Positions 15,782-25,129 of a stretch of DNA of 64,000 bases are shown here, one piece after another. Source of the stretch: an uncultured Methylobacillus sp. (lineage in GTDB: Bacteria; Pseudomonadota; Gammaproteobacteria; Burkholderiales; Methylophilaceae); the NCBI GenBank assembly GCA_946478865.1, contig CAMLDO010000001.1:186001-250000 (forward strand). The letters run 5' to 3'. A program made the position numbers and the translations under genes. Positions within the stretch are counted from its first letter, which is position 1. Every line of letters begins with the position of its first letter. Below the pieces are notes generated by a model that worked only from the letters and a program-made list of their open reading frames with translations, was not told the origin of the DNA and ran no database searches.

Positions 15782-16524
15782 GCGCGCGAGAGCTCTTCTG
15801 CGAAATAGTGTTCTAGTTGGGTGATAAACGTCCGGGTATTTTCGGGCGGATCGAAACGGCGGCCGAGGCGTACCTTGAAATGCATCGGCATCGCGGGCTT
15901 GCGCCACAGCGGCCAGCCTTTGCCGAGAAACGGCGTATCGGACTCGATGAATACGGTCTGGATCGGCACTTGTGCCTGCTTGGCGATGAGTCCCACGCTG
16001 CCGGTAAATGGGTTGACCGGGGTGCGGGTGGTACGCGTTCCTTCCGGAAACAGCAGCAAATGCCCACCATTACGGAAATCATCGCAGGCCTGCATCACCA
16101 TGCGATGCACGGACGCATTGCGGATATAACCCGCGAGACGTGCACCGGCGCCGAGAAACACATTATTCATGAGTGCCGCTTTCATGACACAGCAGACATT
16201 CGGCAGGCGCGAAACGATCATCACGGCGTCCAGCAGGCCGGGATGGTTGGGCGCGATGATGAGCGGCGGTTCGTCACGCAAGGCATCCAGTGCGGAAAGA
16301 TCGAAATGGCAGCGCCCCGACAGGCGCAGGGTGCCCAAGTAAACGCGGAACCCGGCCATGATGACAAAGCGGCCGAGGCGCGTAGCGAATTTTTGCGGCA
16401 GCAGAGGATGCAGCACGCTCGAAATGAGCGTCCAGCCCAGGCACAGGATGCCGAGCCACGTCAGCCCGGCATACAGCAGCGCATAGTCGTAAACTGCGAG
16501 CAGTGGCCGCGTGAAGAAGTTCAT
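15778..16524 (-). CDS. PlsC-type 1-acylglycerol-phosphate acyltransferase-like protein
   Basis: 248 residues. An N-terminal membrane helix (about residues 10-40) precedes the PlsC motifs NHPGLLDA (the H-x4-D catalytic site, with a degenerate first position) and FPEGTRT. It would transfer an acyl or polyenoyl chain to a glycerol or sugar lipid. It overlaps the chorismatase stop and the glycosyltransferase start by four bases each, so all three are made together. Such acyltransferases are standard members of aryl-polyene loci. Confidence 0.85.
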   Translation of the reverse strand: MNFFTRPLLAVYDYALLYAGLTWLGILCLGWTLISSVLHPLLPQKFATRLGRFVIMAGFRVYLGTLRLSGRCHFDLSALDALRDEPPLIIAPNHPGLLDAVMIVSRLPNVCCVMKAALMNNVFLGAGARLAGYIRNASVHRMVMQACDDFRNGGHLLLFPEGTRTTRTPVNPFTGSVGLIAKQAQVPIQTVFIESDTPFLGKGWPLWRKPAMPMHFKVRLGRRFDPPENTRTFITQLEHYFAEELSRA

Positions 16525-17549
16525 GGTGCGCCCGAACTGGCCGTGGAATACGCCGTGGTCTCGATTTCAAGCAGCAGGTCGGCGCGGCAGATATCCGCTT
16601 GCAGGAACACGGCGTCGGGTTCGCGTCCGGTATGGTGTATCCAGGCATCGCGGATGGCCGGTACATCTTCAGTGTGGCGCACATAGACGCGGTAGTGCTG
16701 CTGCGCCGGATTGAAGCGTCGCCCGGATAGCTGCAGATTGGCTTCCTGGAACAGGGCTTCCAGATTTGCGAGCGTTTGCCGGGTTTGGGCGGCGGCATCG
16801 CCCGCATGTTCGGTCTTGTGTCCCACGATGCTTGCGGTACCGGAAACGAACAGGATTTCTCCGGCTTCTGCTCGTAGCAGGGTGGCGCGGGAAAAGGTGG
16901 GGCTGCGTGGACCGTACTCCTCGGGATAAGCGTAGGCGCTGATTTGACGCGGGTTTTCGATGGCTTGTGCCGGTGCTTTCCCGGCGAGAAATGCGATTTG
17001 CAGCGGTCCGGATTGGGTACCGAGCGCGCAGGCCGCGGGCAATTCGCCGGAAACGCTGCGCCCCCAGGCCACAAAGGCTTCCTGCCGGCCGAGGTTGAAT
17101 TGGCGGTAGCGCTCCAGCCCATCACTGCTGTCGTTGATGCGTGCGATGTAGTTCCAGCAGCGGTAGAGATGCGGGTAGCCTTGCCCGGCCAGCAGAGCGA
17201 AGAGGCGCCTGTAGCCTGCTTCCGTGGTTTGTTTCAACGGCTGGGCTGCACCTGCATCCTCGGCGATTTCCAGTACACCAAACACCATGTCTGGTGTGCG
17301 GCGGAAATGCGTGCCTGATACCGTGCCGCTTTCGGTCGTGCTGCCCGCATACCAGATTTCGTCCGCGGCCGTGCCTGCAAGCAGTGGCAAGCGAACCTGC
17401 AGCAATGGCAGGCCGGCAGGAGGTTCGACTGCGGTCGCGGCGAAACGAAGGGCGCCCAGTGCTTGCCCAGAAGCAAACTCCGCAGTGGAGGGTAGAGTAT
17501 CGAGGGAAATACGGGCGTTTCGCAAAACCGTATAATGGGAATCGCTCAT
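16521..17549 (-). CDS. Chorismatase (XanB2/FkbO/Hyg5 family), hydroxybenzoate-forming
   Basis: 342 residues. The family pattern is clear: [16 protein letters not shown] (about residue 125), the segment [12 protein letters not shown] then EAFVAW, and [18 protein letters not shown]. The C-terminal part resembles the Rid fold seen in this family. Chorismatases convert chorismate to 3- and/or 4-hydroxybenzoate or a dihydro-diol plus pyruvate. In Xanthomonas the homologue XanB2 supplies hydroxybenzoate for xanthomonadin, an aryl polyene, and for ubiquinone. Here it heads a convergent operon beside the pigment genes, so it likely makes the starter unit. Which product it forms cannot be read directly. 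Confidence 0.87.
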   Translation of the reverse strand: MSDSHYTVLRNARISLDTLPSTAEFASGQALGALRFAATAVEPPAGLPLLQVRLPLLAGTAADEIWYAGSTTESGTVSGTHFRRTPDMVFGVLEIAEDAGAAQPLKQTTEAGYRRLFALLAGQGYPHLYRCWNYIARINDSSDGLERYRQFNLGRQEAFVAWGRSVSGELPAACALGTQSGPLQIAFLAGKAPAQAIENPRQISAYAYPEEYGPRSPTFSRATLLRAEAGEILFVSGTASIVGHKTEHAGDAAAQTRQTLANLEALFQEANLQLSGRRFNPAQQHYRVYVRHTEDVPAIRDAWIHHTGREPDAVFLQADICRADLLLEIETTAYSTASSGAP

Positions 17550-17588
17550 TTATTATGGCCGTGAGGCCGGTTTCGAAACGGATAGCCG

Positions 17589-17594
17589 ATTATA
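17589..17594 (-). promoter_or_regulatory. Candidate -10 box of the chorismatase operon
   Basis: TATAAT on the minus strand, 39 bases before the chorismatase ATG. No strong -35 is seen (TTACAT lies about 20 bases upstream). Confidence 0.4.
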
Positions 17595-17685
17595 CCGTAA
17601 GCGCTCAACGCGGCATGTAATCCGTTCGGACCGTGGCTGCCGCTTGCCATGTCACGAAGGTCACGCAGCCCGGTCTAAGTACCTG

Positions 17686-17691
17686 TATAAT
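17686..17691 (+). promoter_or_regulatory. Candidate -10 box of rimO
   Basis: A perfect TATAAT 27 bases before the rimO ATG, in the divergent gap with the chorismatase operon. The -35 region is weak. Confidence 0.45.
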
Positions 17692-17718
17692 CCGCCCTTT
17701 TTTCTGCGGTCCGCTGTC

Positions 17719-19035
17719 ATGGCTAAACACATTCCCCAAGTCGGTTTCGTCTCTCTCGGTTGCCCCAAGGCATCGTCGGATTCGGAGCGCATCCTGACCC
17801 AATTGCGGGCGGAGGGCTATGAGATTACCGGCAGCTACCAGAATGCCGACCTCGTGGTGGTCAACACCTGCGGCTTCATCGATTCGGCGGTGGAAGAGTC
17901 GCTGGACGCGATCGGCGAGGCGTTGACCGAAAACGGCAAGGTGATCGTGACCGGCTGCCTCGGCGCCAAAGGTGACGTGGTTCGCAATGCCCATCCCAGC
18001 GTACTCGCGGTGACCGGTCCGCACGCATTGGAAGAGGTGATGGAGGCGGTGCATGCGCACAGTCCCAAGCCGCATGACCCCTACACCGACTTGGTGCCGC
18101 CCCAGGGCATACGCCTGACGCCGCAGCACTATGCCTACCTCAAGATTTCCGAAGGCTGCAATCATCGCTGCACCTTCTGCATCATCCCCAGCATGCGTGG
18201 CGACCTCGTGAGCCGCCCGATCGGCGAGGTGATGCAGGAAGCAGAAAACCTCGTGAACGCCGGCGTGCGCGAACTGTTGGTGATTTCGCAGGATACGTCT
18301 GCCTACGGCGTGGACGTGAAGTACCGCACCGGCTTCTGGGGCGGTCGTCCGCTCAAGACGCGCATGACCGATCTCGCGAACGCGCTGGCCGATCTCGACG
18401 TGTGGGTGCGCCTGCATTACGTATATCCCTATCCGCACGTGGACGAGGTGATTCCGCTCATGGCGGACGGCAAGATCCTGCCTTACCTCGACGTGCCATT
18501 CCAGCACGCGAGCCCGAGCGTTCTACGCGCGATGAAGCGCCCCGCGAGCAGCGAGAACAATCTCGCACGCATTCGTGCCTGGCGCGAGGTCTGCCCGGAA
18601 CTCACCATCCGCAGTACCTTCATCGTCGGCTTCCCTGGCGAGACCGAGGACGATTTCCAGCAACTGCTGGATTTCATGCAGGAGGCGCAACTTGACCGCG
18701 TGGGCTGTTTCGCCTATTCGCCGGTCGAAGGCGCGTCGGCGAATGCCTTGCCGGATGCGGTTCCCGAAGAAGTGAAGCAAGAGCGTCTGGCGCGCTTCAT
18801 GGAGTTGCAGGCCGGCATCAGCGCGCAAAAGCTGCAGGACAAGATCGGTCAGACCATGCTGGTGCTGGTGGATGCGGTGGATGACGCGAATGCGGTGGGC
18901 CGCAGTGCCGCGGATGCGCCCGAGATCGATGGGGTGGTGTATCTGGAAGGGGGCGCCGGGCTATTGCCGGGCGATCTGGTCGAAGTGACCATTACCGACG
19001 CTGACGATCACGACCTGTTCGCCGGTCCGGCCTAG
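17719..19035 (+). CDS. rimO: Ribosomal protein S12 methylthiotransferase RimO
   Basis: 438 residues from the ATG at 17719 (an in-frame ATG 75 bases upstream precedes the candidate -10 box). Three domains: UPF0004 N-terminal domain with cysteines in SLGCPK, NTCGF and TGCLG (first Fe-S cluster), radical-SAM core with [10 protein letters not shown] (second cluster), and a C-terminal TRAM domain. It methylthiolates Asp88 of ribosomal protein S12. The SLGCPKA start separates it from the related MiaB. Confidence 0.95.
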   Translation: MAKHIPQVGFVSLGCPKASSDSERILTQLRAEGYEITGSYQNADLVVVNTCGFIDSAVEESLDAIGEALTENGKVIVTGCLGAKGDVVRNAHPSVLAVTGPHALEEVMEAVHAHSPKPHDPYTDLVPPQGIRLTPQHYAYLKISEGCNHRCTFCIIPSMRGDLVSRPIGEVMQEAENLVNAGVRELLVISQDTSAYGVDVKYRTGFWGGRPLKTRMTDLANALADLDVWVRLHYVYPYPHVDEVIPLMADGKILPYLDVPFQHASPSVLRAMKRPASSENNLARIRAWREVCPELTIRSTFIVGFPGETEDDFQQLLDFMQEAQLDRVGCFAYSPVEGASANALPDAVPEEVKQERLARFMELQAGISAQKLQDKIGQTMLVLVDAVDDANAVGRSAADAPEIDGVVYLEGGAGLLPGDLVEVTITDADDHDLFAGPA

Positions 19036-19047
19036 CGGCAAGTCGGG

Positions 19048-19362
19048 CTAGAAAAGTTCCGAAGCGAGACTCTGGGGTTTTTCGCAGTCGGCCCGGCCTT
19101 CGAGGAAATCCAGAGTGTAGGGGCAGCGGTTGGCACGCACGCTCTTGCGTTTCTTGCCTTGGGCATGGGTATCGACGAACGGTGTCTCGCTGATCAGTTC
19201 GTATCCCGATTGCTGCAGCTTGTCGGCCGTGGTCTCGAACAGACTGAGCGGATTGTCGATGTTTTGCAGGGTCACACCCTTCTTGGTGACCTTGAGCACG
19301 TTGTACATGCTGAGCTTGCCGGCGCGTCGCTTGCCGTAAATTTCTCCCGCCCTGACGATCAT
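19048..19362 (-). CDS. Hypothetical protein, 104 residues
   Basis: The ATG at 19362 is preceded by a strong GGAGGG at eight bases, which decides the start over a GTG one codon upstream. The protein is basic in its N-terminal half (MIVRAGEIYGKRRAGK, YNVLKVTKKG) and mixed after that, with no membrane segment and a CPYTLDFLEGRADC stretch containing two cysteines. I do not recognise a family. It converges on rimO with a 12-base gap and diverges from the sugar-nucleotide gene at 19550. Confidence 0.65.
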   Translation of the reverse strand: MIVRAGEIYGKRRAGKLSMYNVLKVTKKGVTLQNIDNPLSLFETTADKLQQSGYELISETPFVDTHAQGKKRKSVRANRCPYTLDFLEGRADCEKPQSLASELF

Positions 19363-19514
19363 CACTGTATCCCTCCGCCTGTGATGGTGCGAAGTTTAAC
19401 CAAAAATGCGGCAAACCAATAAAAATTTTAGGCGATTGTACAAACCGCCTGCATTCATGCTTCACAGACCCGCAGGCCTGCTGGCATACTCTGATACTTG
19501 TGTTTCAATTCGTG

Positions 19515-19520
19515 CATAAT
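19515..19520 (+). promoter_or_regulatory. Candidate -10 box upstream of the CapD/FlaA1-type gene
   Basis: CATAAT 30 bases before the ATG at 19550; no clear -35. A strong GGAGG ribosome site lies at 19535-19539, ten bases from the ATG. Confidence 0.3.
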
Positions 19521-19549
19521 GCCGGCATTCGACCGGAGGAGCTCATCGG

Positions 19550-21433
19550 ATGCGCAAAATAAAAAATCTAAGAATCGTTGCCGTTTTTGCCCATGACGCC
19601 TTCGCTGCGGCATTTGCCTGGGCCGCGGCCTTCCTGCTGCGCTTCAATTTCTCCATTCCTGCCGATTACTTCGGCAATATGCTGCACACCCTGCTGTGGG
19701 TCGTGCCGCTGCAAGCCGTGATTTTCTGGAAATTCGGCCTTTATCGGGGCATGTGGCGCTTCGCCAGCCTCCCTGACCTCAAGCGCATCCTGATTGCCGT
19801 AGGCGTTGCTGCGCTGGCCATTCCGGTAGTGCTGCTCATGCTGCAGTCGGGACGCGTGCTTGTTCCCAGATCCGTGCTGGTGCTCGACCCACTTCTGTTG
19901 TTGATCGTCATGGGCGGCAGCCGCTTTGCCTATCGCTGGTGGAAGGAGCATCGCCTTTACGGTCTGCTGCAAACACAAGGTAAGCCTGTTCTGATCTTGG
20001 GCGCAGGGGATGCGGCTGCGATGCTGACCAAGGAGCTTGCCCGCAATCACGATTGGCAAGTGGTTGGTCTGCTGGACGACCAAGTGGCTTTCCGGGACCG
20101 CCAGATCCATGGAGTACGCGTACTCGGCACGCTGGATGAACTTCCCGAGTTTGCGAGCCAGACCGAAGCGCGGCACGCGATTATCGCGATGCCTTCGGCC
20201 ACTCATTCGGAACGTCGTCGCGCCCTGGACATCTGCGCGGCTGCGAATGTGGAAATGCTCACGGTGCCTTCGTTCGACGACCTGGTCAGCGGGCGAGTCA
20301 GCATTTCCCAGGTGCGGCGCGTCGAGGTAGAGGATCTGCTCGGCCGCGATCCCGTGGAGCTGGATGATGCCGGCCTGCACGACCTTATCGGCGGGCAGGT
20401 CGTGATGGTGACGGGGGCAGGCGGATCAATCGGTTCCGAACTATGCCGTCAGATCGCCCGCTACCAGCCGGAAATGCTGGTACTGTTCGAACTCAACGAA
20501 TATGCGCTGTACAAGCTGGAGCAGGAGTTCCGCGAAGCCCTGCCGCAGCTGCGCATCGTCTGCGTCATCGGAGATGTCAAGAACGCGGGCCGCGTTGCCG
20601 GTGTGCTGGGGCGCTATCGTCCTTCCGTCGTCTTCCATGCCGCCGCTTACAAGCACGTCCCGCTGATGGAGTGGGGCAACGTGTGCGAGGCGCTCGCCAA
20701 CAATGTGGTAGGCACGCATACCCTCGCGACCGCGTGCAAGGCCGCCGGCGTCGAAAAGTTTGTGCTGATCTCGACCGACAAGGCTGTCAATCCCACCAAT
20801 GTCATGGGCGCTAGCAAGCGCCTCGCCGAATTGGTCTGCCAAGGTTTGCAGGATCCTCTCGGCACGCGCTTCGTGATGGTGCGGTTCGGCAACGTGCTGG
20901 GGTCCTCCGGCAGCGTTATCCCGAAATTCCGCGAGCAGATCGCCAAGGGCGGCCCGGTCACGGTGACGCATCCCGAAGTCACGCGCTACTTCATGTCGAT
21001 TCCCGAAGCTTCCCAGCTCGTGCTGCAAGCAGGCCTCATGGGGCAGGGCGGCGAGATTTTCGTGCTCGACATGGGCGAGCCGATCAAGATCGCTACGCTC
21101 GCCAAGGAAATGATCCGTCTGTCCGGTTTCGAGGAGGACGAGATCAAGGTGGTGTATACCGGCCTGCGGCCTGGTGAGAAGCTCTATGAAGAATTGCTGG
21201 CGGATGACGAGCAAAGCCTGCCTACGCCGCATGCGAAATTGCGTATCGCCCGTGCGCGTTCGGCAGATAGCGAGTGGGTGTCCGGCTTGTTGCGCTGGGT
21301 GGAGTCCGCCTCCTCCATGGATGAGCACGCCGTCAAGCAGGACCTCAAACTGTGGGTGGAGGAGTATGCGGGTGATATCAACAGCCTGTCCAACCGCCCA
21401 GTGCTGCCTACTTCCTCTGTAACACTGCATTAA
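19550..21433 (+). CDS. Membrane-bound nucleotide-sugar 4,6-dehydratase (WbpM/PglF/CapD family)
   Basis: 627 residues, the long form of the family. Four N-terminal membrane helices (about residues 10-120) are followed by a first Rossmann-like domain (ILGAGDAA, about 147) and a second, catalytic one with [11 protein letters not shown] (about 287) and [17 protein letters not shown]. The latter has the Met-x-x-x-Lys in place of the SDR Tyr-x-x-x-Lys, as in this family. It dehydrates UDP-N-acetylglucosamine-type sugars on the cytoplasmic face for surface polysaccharide or glycan synthesis. galU follows ten bases after its stop. Confidence 0.88.
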   Translation: MRKIKNLRIVAVFAHDAFAAAFAWAAAFLLRFNFSIPADYFGNMLHTLLWVVPLQAVIFWKFGLYRGMWRFASLPDLKRILIAVGVAALAIPVVLLMLQSGRVLVPRSVLVLDPLLLLIVMGGSRFAYRWWKEHRLYGLLQTQGKPVLILGAGDAAAMLTKELARNHDWQVVGLLDDQVAFRDRQIHGVRVLGTLDELPEFASQTEARHAIIAMPSATHSERRRALDICAAANVEMLTVPSFDDLVSGRVSISQVRRVEVEDLLGRDPVELDDAGLHDLIGGQVVMVTGAGGSIGSELCRQIARYQPEMLVLFELNEYALYKLEQEFREALPQLRIVCVIGDVKNAGRVAGVLGRYRPSVVFHAAAYKHVPLMEWGNVCEALANNVVGTHTLATACKAAGVEKFVLISTDKAVNPTNVMGASKRLAELVCQGLQDPLGTRFVMVRFGNVLGSSGSVIPKFREQIAKGGPVTVTHPEVTRYFMSIPEASQLVLQAGLMGQGGEIFVLDMGEPIKIATLAKEMIRLSGFEEDEIKVVYTGLRPGEKLYEELLADDEQSLPTPHAKLRIARARSADSEWVSGLLRWVESASSMDEHAVKQDLKLWVEEYAGDINSLSNRPVLPTSSVTLH

Positions 21434-21443
21434 AGGTTCAAGT

Positions 21444-22313
21444 ATGACCAGGCTCACCAAAGCCGTTTTTCCCGTTGCCGGACTCGGTACGCGGTTTCTT
21501 CCGGCCACCAAGGCCAGCCCCAAGGAAATGCTTCCCATCGTCGACAAACCGCTGATCCAGTATGCGGTGGAAGAAGCGGTGGAGGCGGGCATTACCGAAA
21601 TGATTTTCATCACTGGCCGCACCAAGCGGGCCATCGAGGATCACTTCGACAAGGCCTACGAGCTGGAAGTGGAGCTTGAAGCGCGTGGGCGCAAGCAGTT
21701 GCTGGATGAACTGCGCAGCATGCTGCCGCGCAGCATCAACTGTATCTATATGCGCCAGTCGGAAGCGCTCGGGCTCGGCCACGCGGTGCTGTGCGCCCGT
21801 CCCATCGTTGGGGACGAGCCATTCGCGGTGATCCTTGCCGACGATTTCATCGACGGCAAGCCGGGTGCCATGCGGCAGATGCTGGAGCGTTACTGCGAGC
21901 ATGGTCGTTCGATTCTGGGGGTCGAAAATGTCGACCCGTCCGAAACGGCGAGTTACGGTATCGTCGATGCTTCCGATATCGCTCCGGGCATCCTGCAGGT
22001 CAATGGTATTGTCGAGAAGCCGCAACCGGAAGAGGCTCCATCCAGCTTGGCGGTCGTGGGGCGTTATCTCTTTACGCCGCGCATTTTCGATCATCTCGAA
22101 ACCGTGCAGCCGGGCAAGGGCGGCGAGATTCAGCTGACCGACGGTATTGCTTCGCTGATGCGGGAAGAGCAGGTTCTGGCTTATCGTTTCGAAGGCAAGC
22201 GCTACGACTGCGGCAGCAAACTGGGCTATATGAAGGCCAACGTCGAGCTGGCCATGCGCCATCCCGCCATCGGGGCCGAGTTCAGCGAGTATCTAAAGCA
22301 ACTCAAGGCGTAA
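21444..22313 (+). CDS. galU: UTP-glucose-1-phosphate uridylyltransferase GalU
   Basis: 289 residues. The nucleotidyltransferase start [34 protein letters not shown] and the late GEIQLTDGI are diagnostic. It makes UDP-glucose from glucose-1-phosphate and UTP for exopolysaccharide, LPS and nucleotide-sugar pathways. It sits between the sugar-nucleotide dehydratase and the phosphoribosyltransferase, one base from the latter. Confidence 0.94.
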   Translation: MTRLTKAVFPVAGLGTRFLPATKASPKEMLPIVDKPLIQYAVEEAVEAGITEMIFITGRTKRAIEDHFDKAYELEVELEARGRKQLLDELRSMLPRSINCIYMRQSEALGLGHAVLCARPIVGDEPFAVILADDFIDGKPGAMRQMLERYCEHGRSILGVENVDPSETASYGIVDASDIAPGILQVNGIVEKPQPEEAPSSLAVVGRYLFTPRIFDHLETVQPGKGGEIQLTDGIASLMREEQVLAYRFEGKRYDCGSKLGYMKANVELAMRHPAIGAEFSEYLKQLKA

Positions 22314-22314
22314 C

Positions 22315-22860
22315 ATGACGGTAACCGATCCTCAGCGATACCTCGACGAGTCCGAAGAGCTGTTTTCCGCGGCTCAAGTGGATGCCGCGATCGCGAAAGT
22401 GGCAGGGGACGTCACCCAGGCCATGGCCGATAGCCAGCCGCTGGTGCTGTGCGTCATGAGCGGTGCGACCGTGTTTGCGGGCAAACTCCTGCCGTTGCTG
22501 AGGTTCCCGCTGGAGTTCGACTATTTGCAAGCCAGCCGCTATCAGAATTCGACGTCAGGCGGTCAGGAAGTGGTGTGGAAGACGCTGCCTGGCGATAACG
22601 TGCGCGGTCGTACCGTGTTGCTGCTGGATGATATTCTCGACGAGGGGCATACGCTCGCGGCCGTGAGCAAGAAATGCCTGGAGGCGGGCGCGGCGCGCAT
22701 CCTCATCGCCGTGCTCACCGAAAAGGACACCGGAAGGGCCAAGCCTATCCATGCGGATTTCGTTGGACTGACCGTTCCCGACCGCTACGTGTTCGGTTGC
22801 GGCATGGACGTGTACGGATGGTGGCGCAATCTGCCGGCGATCCATGCCCTGAAAACCTGA
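22315..22860 (+). CDS. Hypoxanthine-guanine phosphoribosyltransferase
   Basis: 181 residues of the type I PRTase fold. VLLLDDILDEGHTL (about residues 101-114) is the PRPP-binding loop, and the late segment LTVPDRYVFGCGMDVYGWWRN matches purine salvage enzymes of the Hpt family. It converts hypoxanthine or guanine plus PRPP to the nucleotide. It starts one base after the galU stop, so it is cotranscribed; there is no obvious functional link. Confidence 0.85.
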   Translation: MTVTDPQRYLDESEELFSAAQVDAAIAKVAGDVTQAMADSQPLVLCVMSGATVFAGKLLPLLRFPLEFDYLQASRYQNSTSGGQEVVWKTLPGDNVRGRTVLLLDDILDEGHTLAAVSKKCLEAGAARILIAVLTEKDTGRAKPIHADFVGLTVPDRYVFGCGMDVYGWWRNLPAIHALKT

Positions 22861-22879
22861 TCAGGCTCCCATCTCACTT

Positions 22880-24490
22880 ATGGCTGCCGTTTCTCCGCTT
22901 TCATCCAAAAAGGTCTTGGTGATCGATGATCTGGCGGGAATGCGCAACCAGTTGCAGCAATCGCTGACGCATCTGGGCTTCGACAAACTGCATGTCGTGT
23001 CCAGCATCCGTGACGCCATGACACGCATTGCCGTGGAGAAGTACGACGTCATCCTGTGCGACTATTTCCTCGGCGAAAGCACCAATGGTCAGCAATTTCT
23101 CGAATACCTGCGCGCGCGTGACCTCATCGGCCGCAATGTCATTTTCGTGATAATCACGGCCGAAAGCAGCTATGAGCGCGTGGTTGTGGCATCCGAGTGC
23201 GCTCCCGACGACTACCTGCTCAAGCCATTCACCGCCGAAATGCTCAACGCGCGTCTGGAGCGCCTGCTGGAGCGCCAGGATAGCTTTGCACAGATCGACA
23301 AGGCGCAGGATGCGCACGACTGGAAACGTGTAATCGCCGAGTGCGATCGCTTGCTGGAAAACAGGGACAAGCATTTCGTTGAGCTATGCAAGATCAAGGG
23401 CAATGCGTTGCTGCAATTGAACCGTTACGAGGAATCCGCTCGGCTGTACGCTGAATTGCTCGCTCTGCGCCCGTTGCCGTGGGCAACCCTTGGACTGGCC
23501 AAAGCGCAGGCCGGGCTGGGCAATGCGGAGGAGGCTCAATCCGTGCTGCGCAAGCTTCTGGCCGAGCATCCCCAGTTCATGGCGGCCTATGATTATCTAA
23601 GTCAGCTTCTCACGCATTCAGGCGAAAAAGGTGAGGCGCTGGAGGTGCTCAAGCAGGCGCGCAAGGTCAGTCCGGGCACACTGAGCCGTACGCGCGAAAT
23701 TGGTACGCTCGCGGTCGATACCGGCGACTATGCATTGGCAGAGCAGGTGCTCGATAACGCCTTGAAGCAACATAAATTCTCCCCGGTACGCGAAGCGGGC
23801 GATTACGCGATCCTGTCGCGCGCGCTTACCGAGCAGGGCAAGGCGGACAAGGCATTGGAAGTGATCAAGGAAGCCAAGGGCAGTTTCCGGCAGGTAGCCG
23901 ATGTCGCGCTGCTCGCCGCCAACGAATGTCTTGCTTATCGCAAGGCGGGCAACATGACGGCGGCGGACGCCGTTCTGCAAATCGCGCTCGCCCAGGAAGT
24001 GAGCTCATTGCCTGTCGCGGCTGTGACCGCCATTGCGGATGCCTGCTTTGCTGCCGGGCGCGAGGGTCAGGCCAATGAACTGCTCAAGCAACTGCTGCAG
24101 AACAATCCGGATGATGTCGCAGTGCAAGGCAGGGTGCGCGAGGTGTTTGCGGCCGCAGGCAAGGATGCAGCGGAAGCGGGTGAGATGATCGAGTCCAGCG
24201 CGCGCGAAGTGATTCAGATCAATAACGAAGGCGTGCGCAAGGCCGAGGCGGGGCAACTGGTCGAGGCGATCGAGCTACTCAGCCGTGCCGCCGACCGCCT
24301 GCCCAACAATCTCCAGATCGTCGGCAATGCCGCGCTGGCTTGGGCGCTCGACCTGGTGCGCAACGGCAGCACGCCGGAAAAGATGCAGGCTTGCCTCAAA
24401 TACCGGCAGTGGGTGATCGACAAGGATCCGGCTTTCCCCAAGCTTGTCCAGATCGACGGCCTGCTCAAGCGAGCTGTGCAGAAAGTCTGA
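22880..24490 (+). CDS. Response regulator with TPR output domain
   Basis: 536 residues. An N-terminal receiver domain (about residues 10-125) has VIDDL, the phospho-acceptor Asp in ILCDYFLGES and the conserved Lys in YLLKPF. The remainder is alpha-helical with TPR-like repeats (for example RYEESARLYAELLALRPLPWATLGLAKAQ... about residues 180-215, then repeats to the end) and no DNA-binding domain, so the output is probably protein-protein. The next gene, two bases downstream, encodes a small soluble histidine kinase that is the likely partner. Confidence 0.85.
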   Translation: MAAVSPLSSKKVLVIDDLAGMRNQLQQSLTHLGFDKLHVVSSIRDAMTRIAVEKYDVILCDYFLGESTNGQQFLEYLRARDLIGRNVIFVIITAESSYERVVVASECAPDDYLLKPFTAEMLNARLERLLERQDSFAQIDKAQDAHDWKRVIAECDRLLENRDKHFVELCKIKGNALLQLNRYEESARLYAELLALRPLPWATLGLAKAQAGLGNAEEAQSVLRKLLAEHPQFMAAYDYLSQLLTHSGEKGEALEVLKQARKVSPGTLSRTREIGTLAVDTGDYALAEQVLDNALKQHKFSPVREAGDYAILSRALTEQGKADKALEVIKEAKGSFRQVADVALLAANECLAYRKAGNMTAADAVLQIALAQEVSSLPVAAVTAIADACFAAGREGQANELLKQLLQNNPDDVAVQGRVREVFAAAGKDAAEAGEMIESSAREVIQINNEGVRKAEAGQLVEAIELLSRAADRLPNNLQIVGNAALAWALDLVRNGSTPEKMQACLKYRQWVIDKDPAFPKLVQIDGLLKRAVQKV

Positions 24491-24492
24491 GC

Positions 24493-25098
24493 ATGGACGA
24501 ACTCGGCGCCGCAGTCATCCATGATGTCAAAAACCGGCTGGCCGAGTTGGCGTTGCTGCTGGGGCGCCGCGGCGATTGCGGCAAGGAAACCGGTATCGTT
24601 CTGGGCGCTGCTCGCCAGCTGACTGGCCTGCTGATCGCGCATCGGGATCAAGTCGGAAAGCTGGCTGCGAACATAGATTCGGCCAGCCCAGCCGAGTTGC
24701 TGCGCGAACTGGCTGAAGAGTATCGCGCACTTTTTCCTTCCTTGAGTATCGAAGTCGGGACGGCTCCTCCGGCTTTCTGGTTCTACGACGAGGCCTTGGT
24801 TCGGCTTGCACTGGGGAATGCCGTGCATAACGCCTGTCGCTATGCGAATACGCGGGTCCGGCTCGATGCATTCGAGGATCAGGGACATCTGGTTTTCGAG
24901 GTGGATGACGATGGTCGGGGATATCCTCCGGAAATGCTCGATCACCTCGACGGCGAGCTGCCCCATAGCCAGTCGGGTACGGGACTCGGACTGTATCTCG
25001 CGCAACGCATTGCCGCCCTGCACGTGCTGGAGGGGCAGGCAGGCGAAGTCGTGTTGGCAAACCGTGACGGTGCCTGTTTTCATCTGATTCTGCCCTAG
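24493..25098 (+). CDS. Small soluble histidine kinase
   Basis: 201 residues from the ATG at 24493, two bases after the response regulator; an upstream ATG in the same frame lies inside that gene. It holds only the catalytic core: the phospho-accepting HDVKN (His10), the N box LGNAVHNACRYA, DDDGRGYP (G1) and GTGLGLYLA (G2). There is no sensor or membrane segment, so input must come from a partner, perhaps the TPR region of the neighbour. The pair looks like a self-contained two-component module. Confidence 0.88.
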   Translation: MDELGAAVIHDVKNRLAELALLLGRRGDCGKETGIVLGAARQLTGLLIAHRDQVGKLAANIDSASPAELLRELAEEYRALFPSLSIEVGTAPPAFWFYDEALVRLALGNAVHNACRYANTRVRLDAFEDQGHLVFEVDDDGRGYPPEMLDHLDGELPHSQSGTGLGLYLAQRIAALHVLEGQAGEVVLANRDGACFHLILP

Positions 25099-25129
25099 GC
25101 CGTCTCCGTTTTGCGGTAAAATCCGGGGC

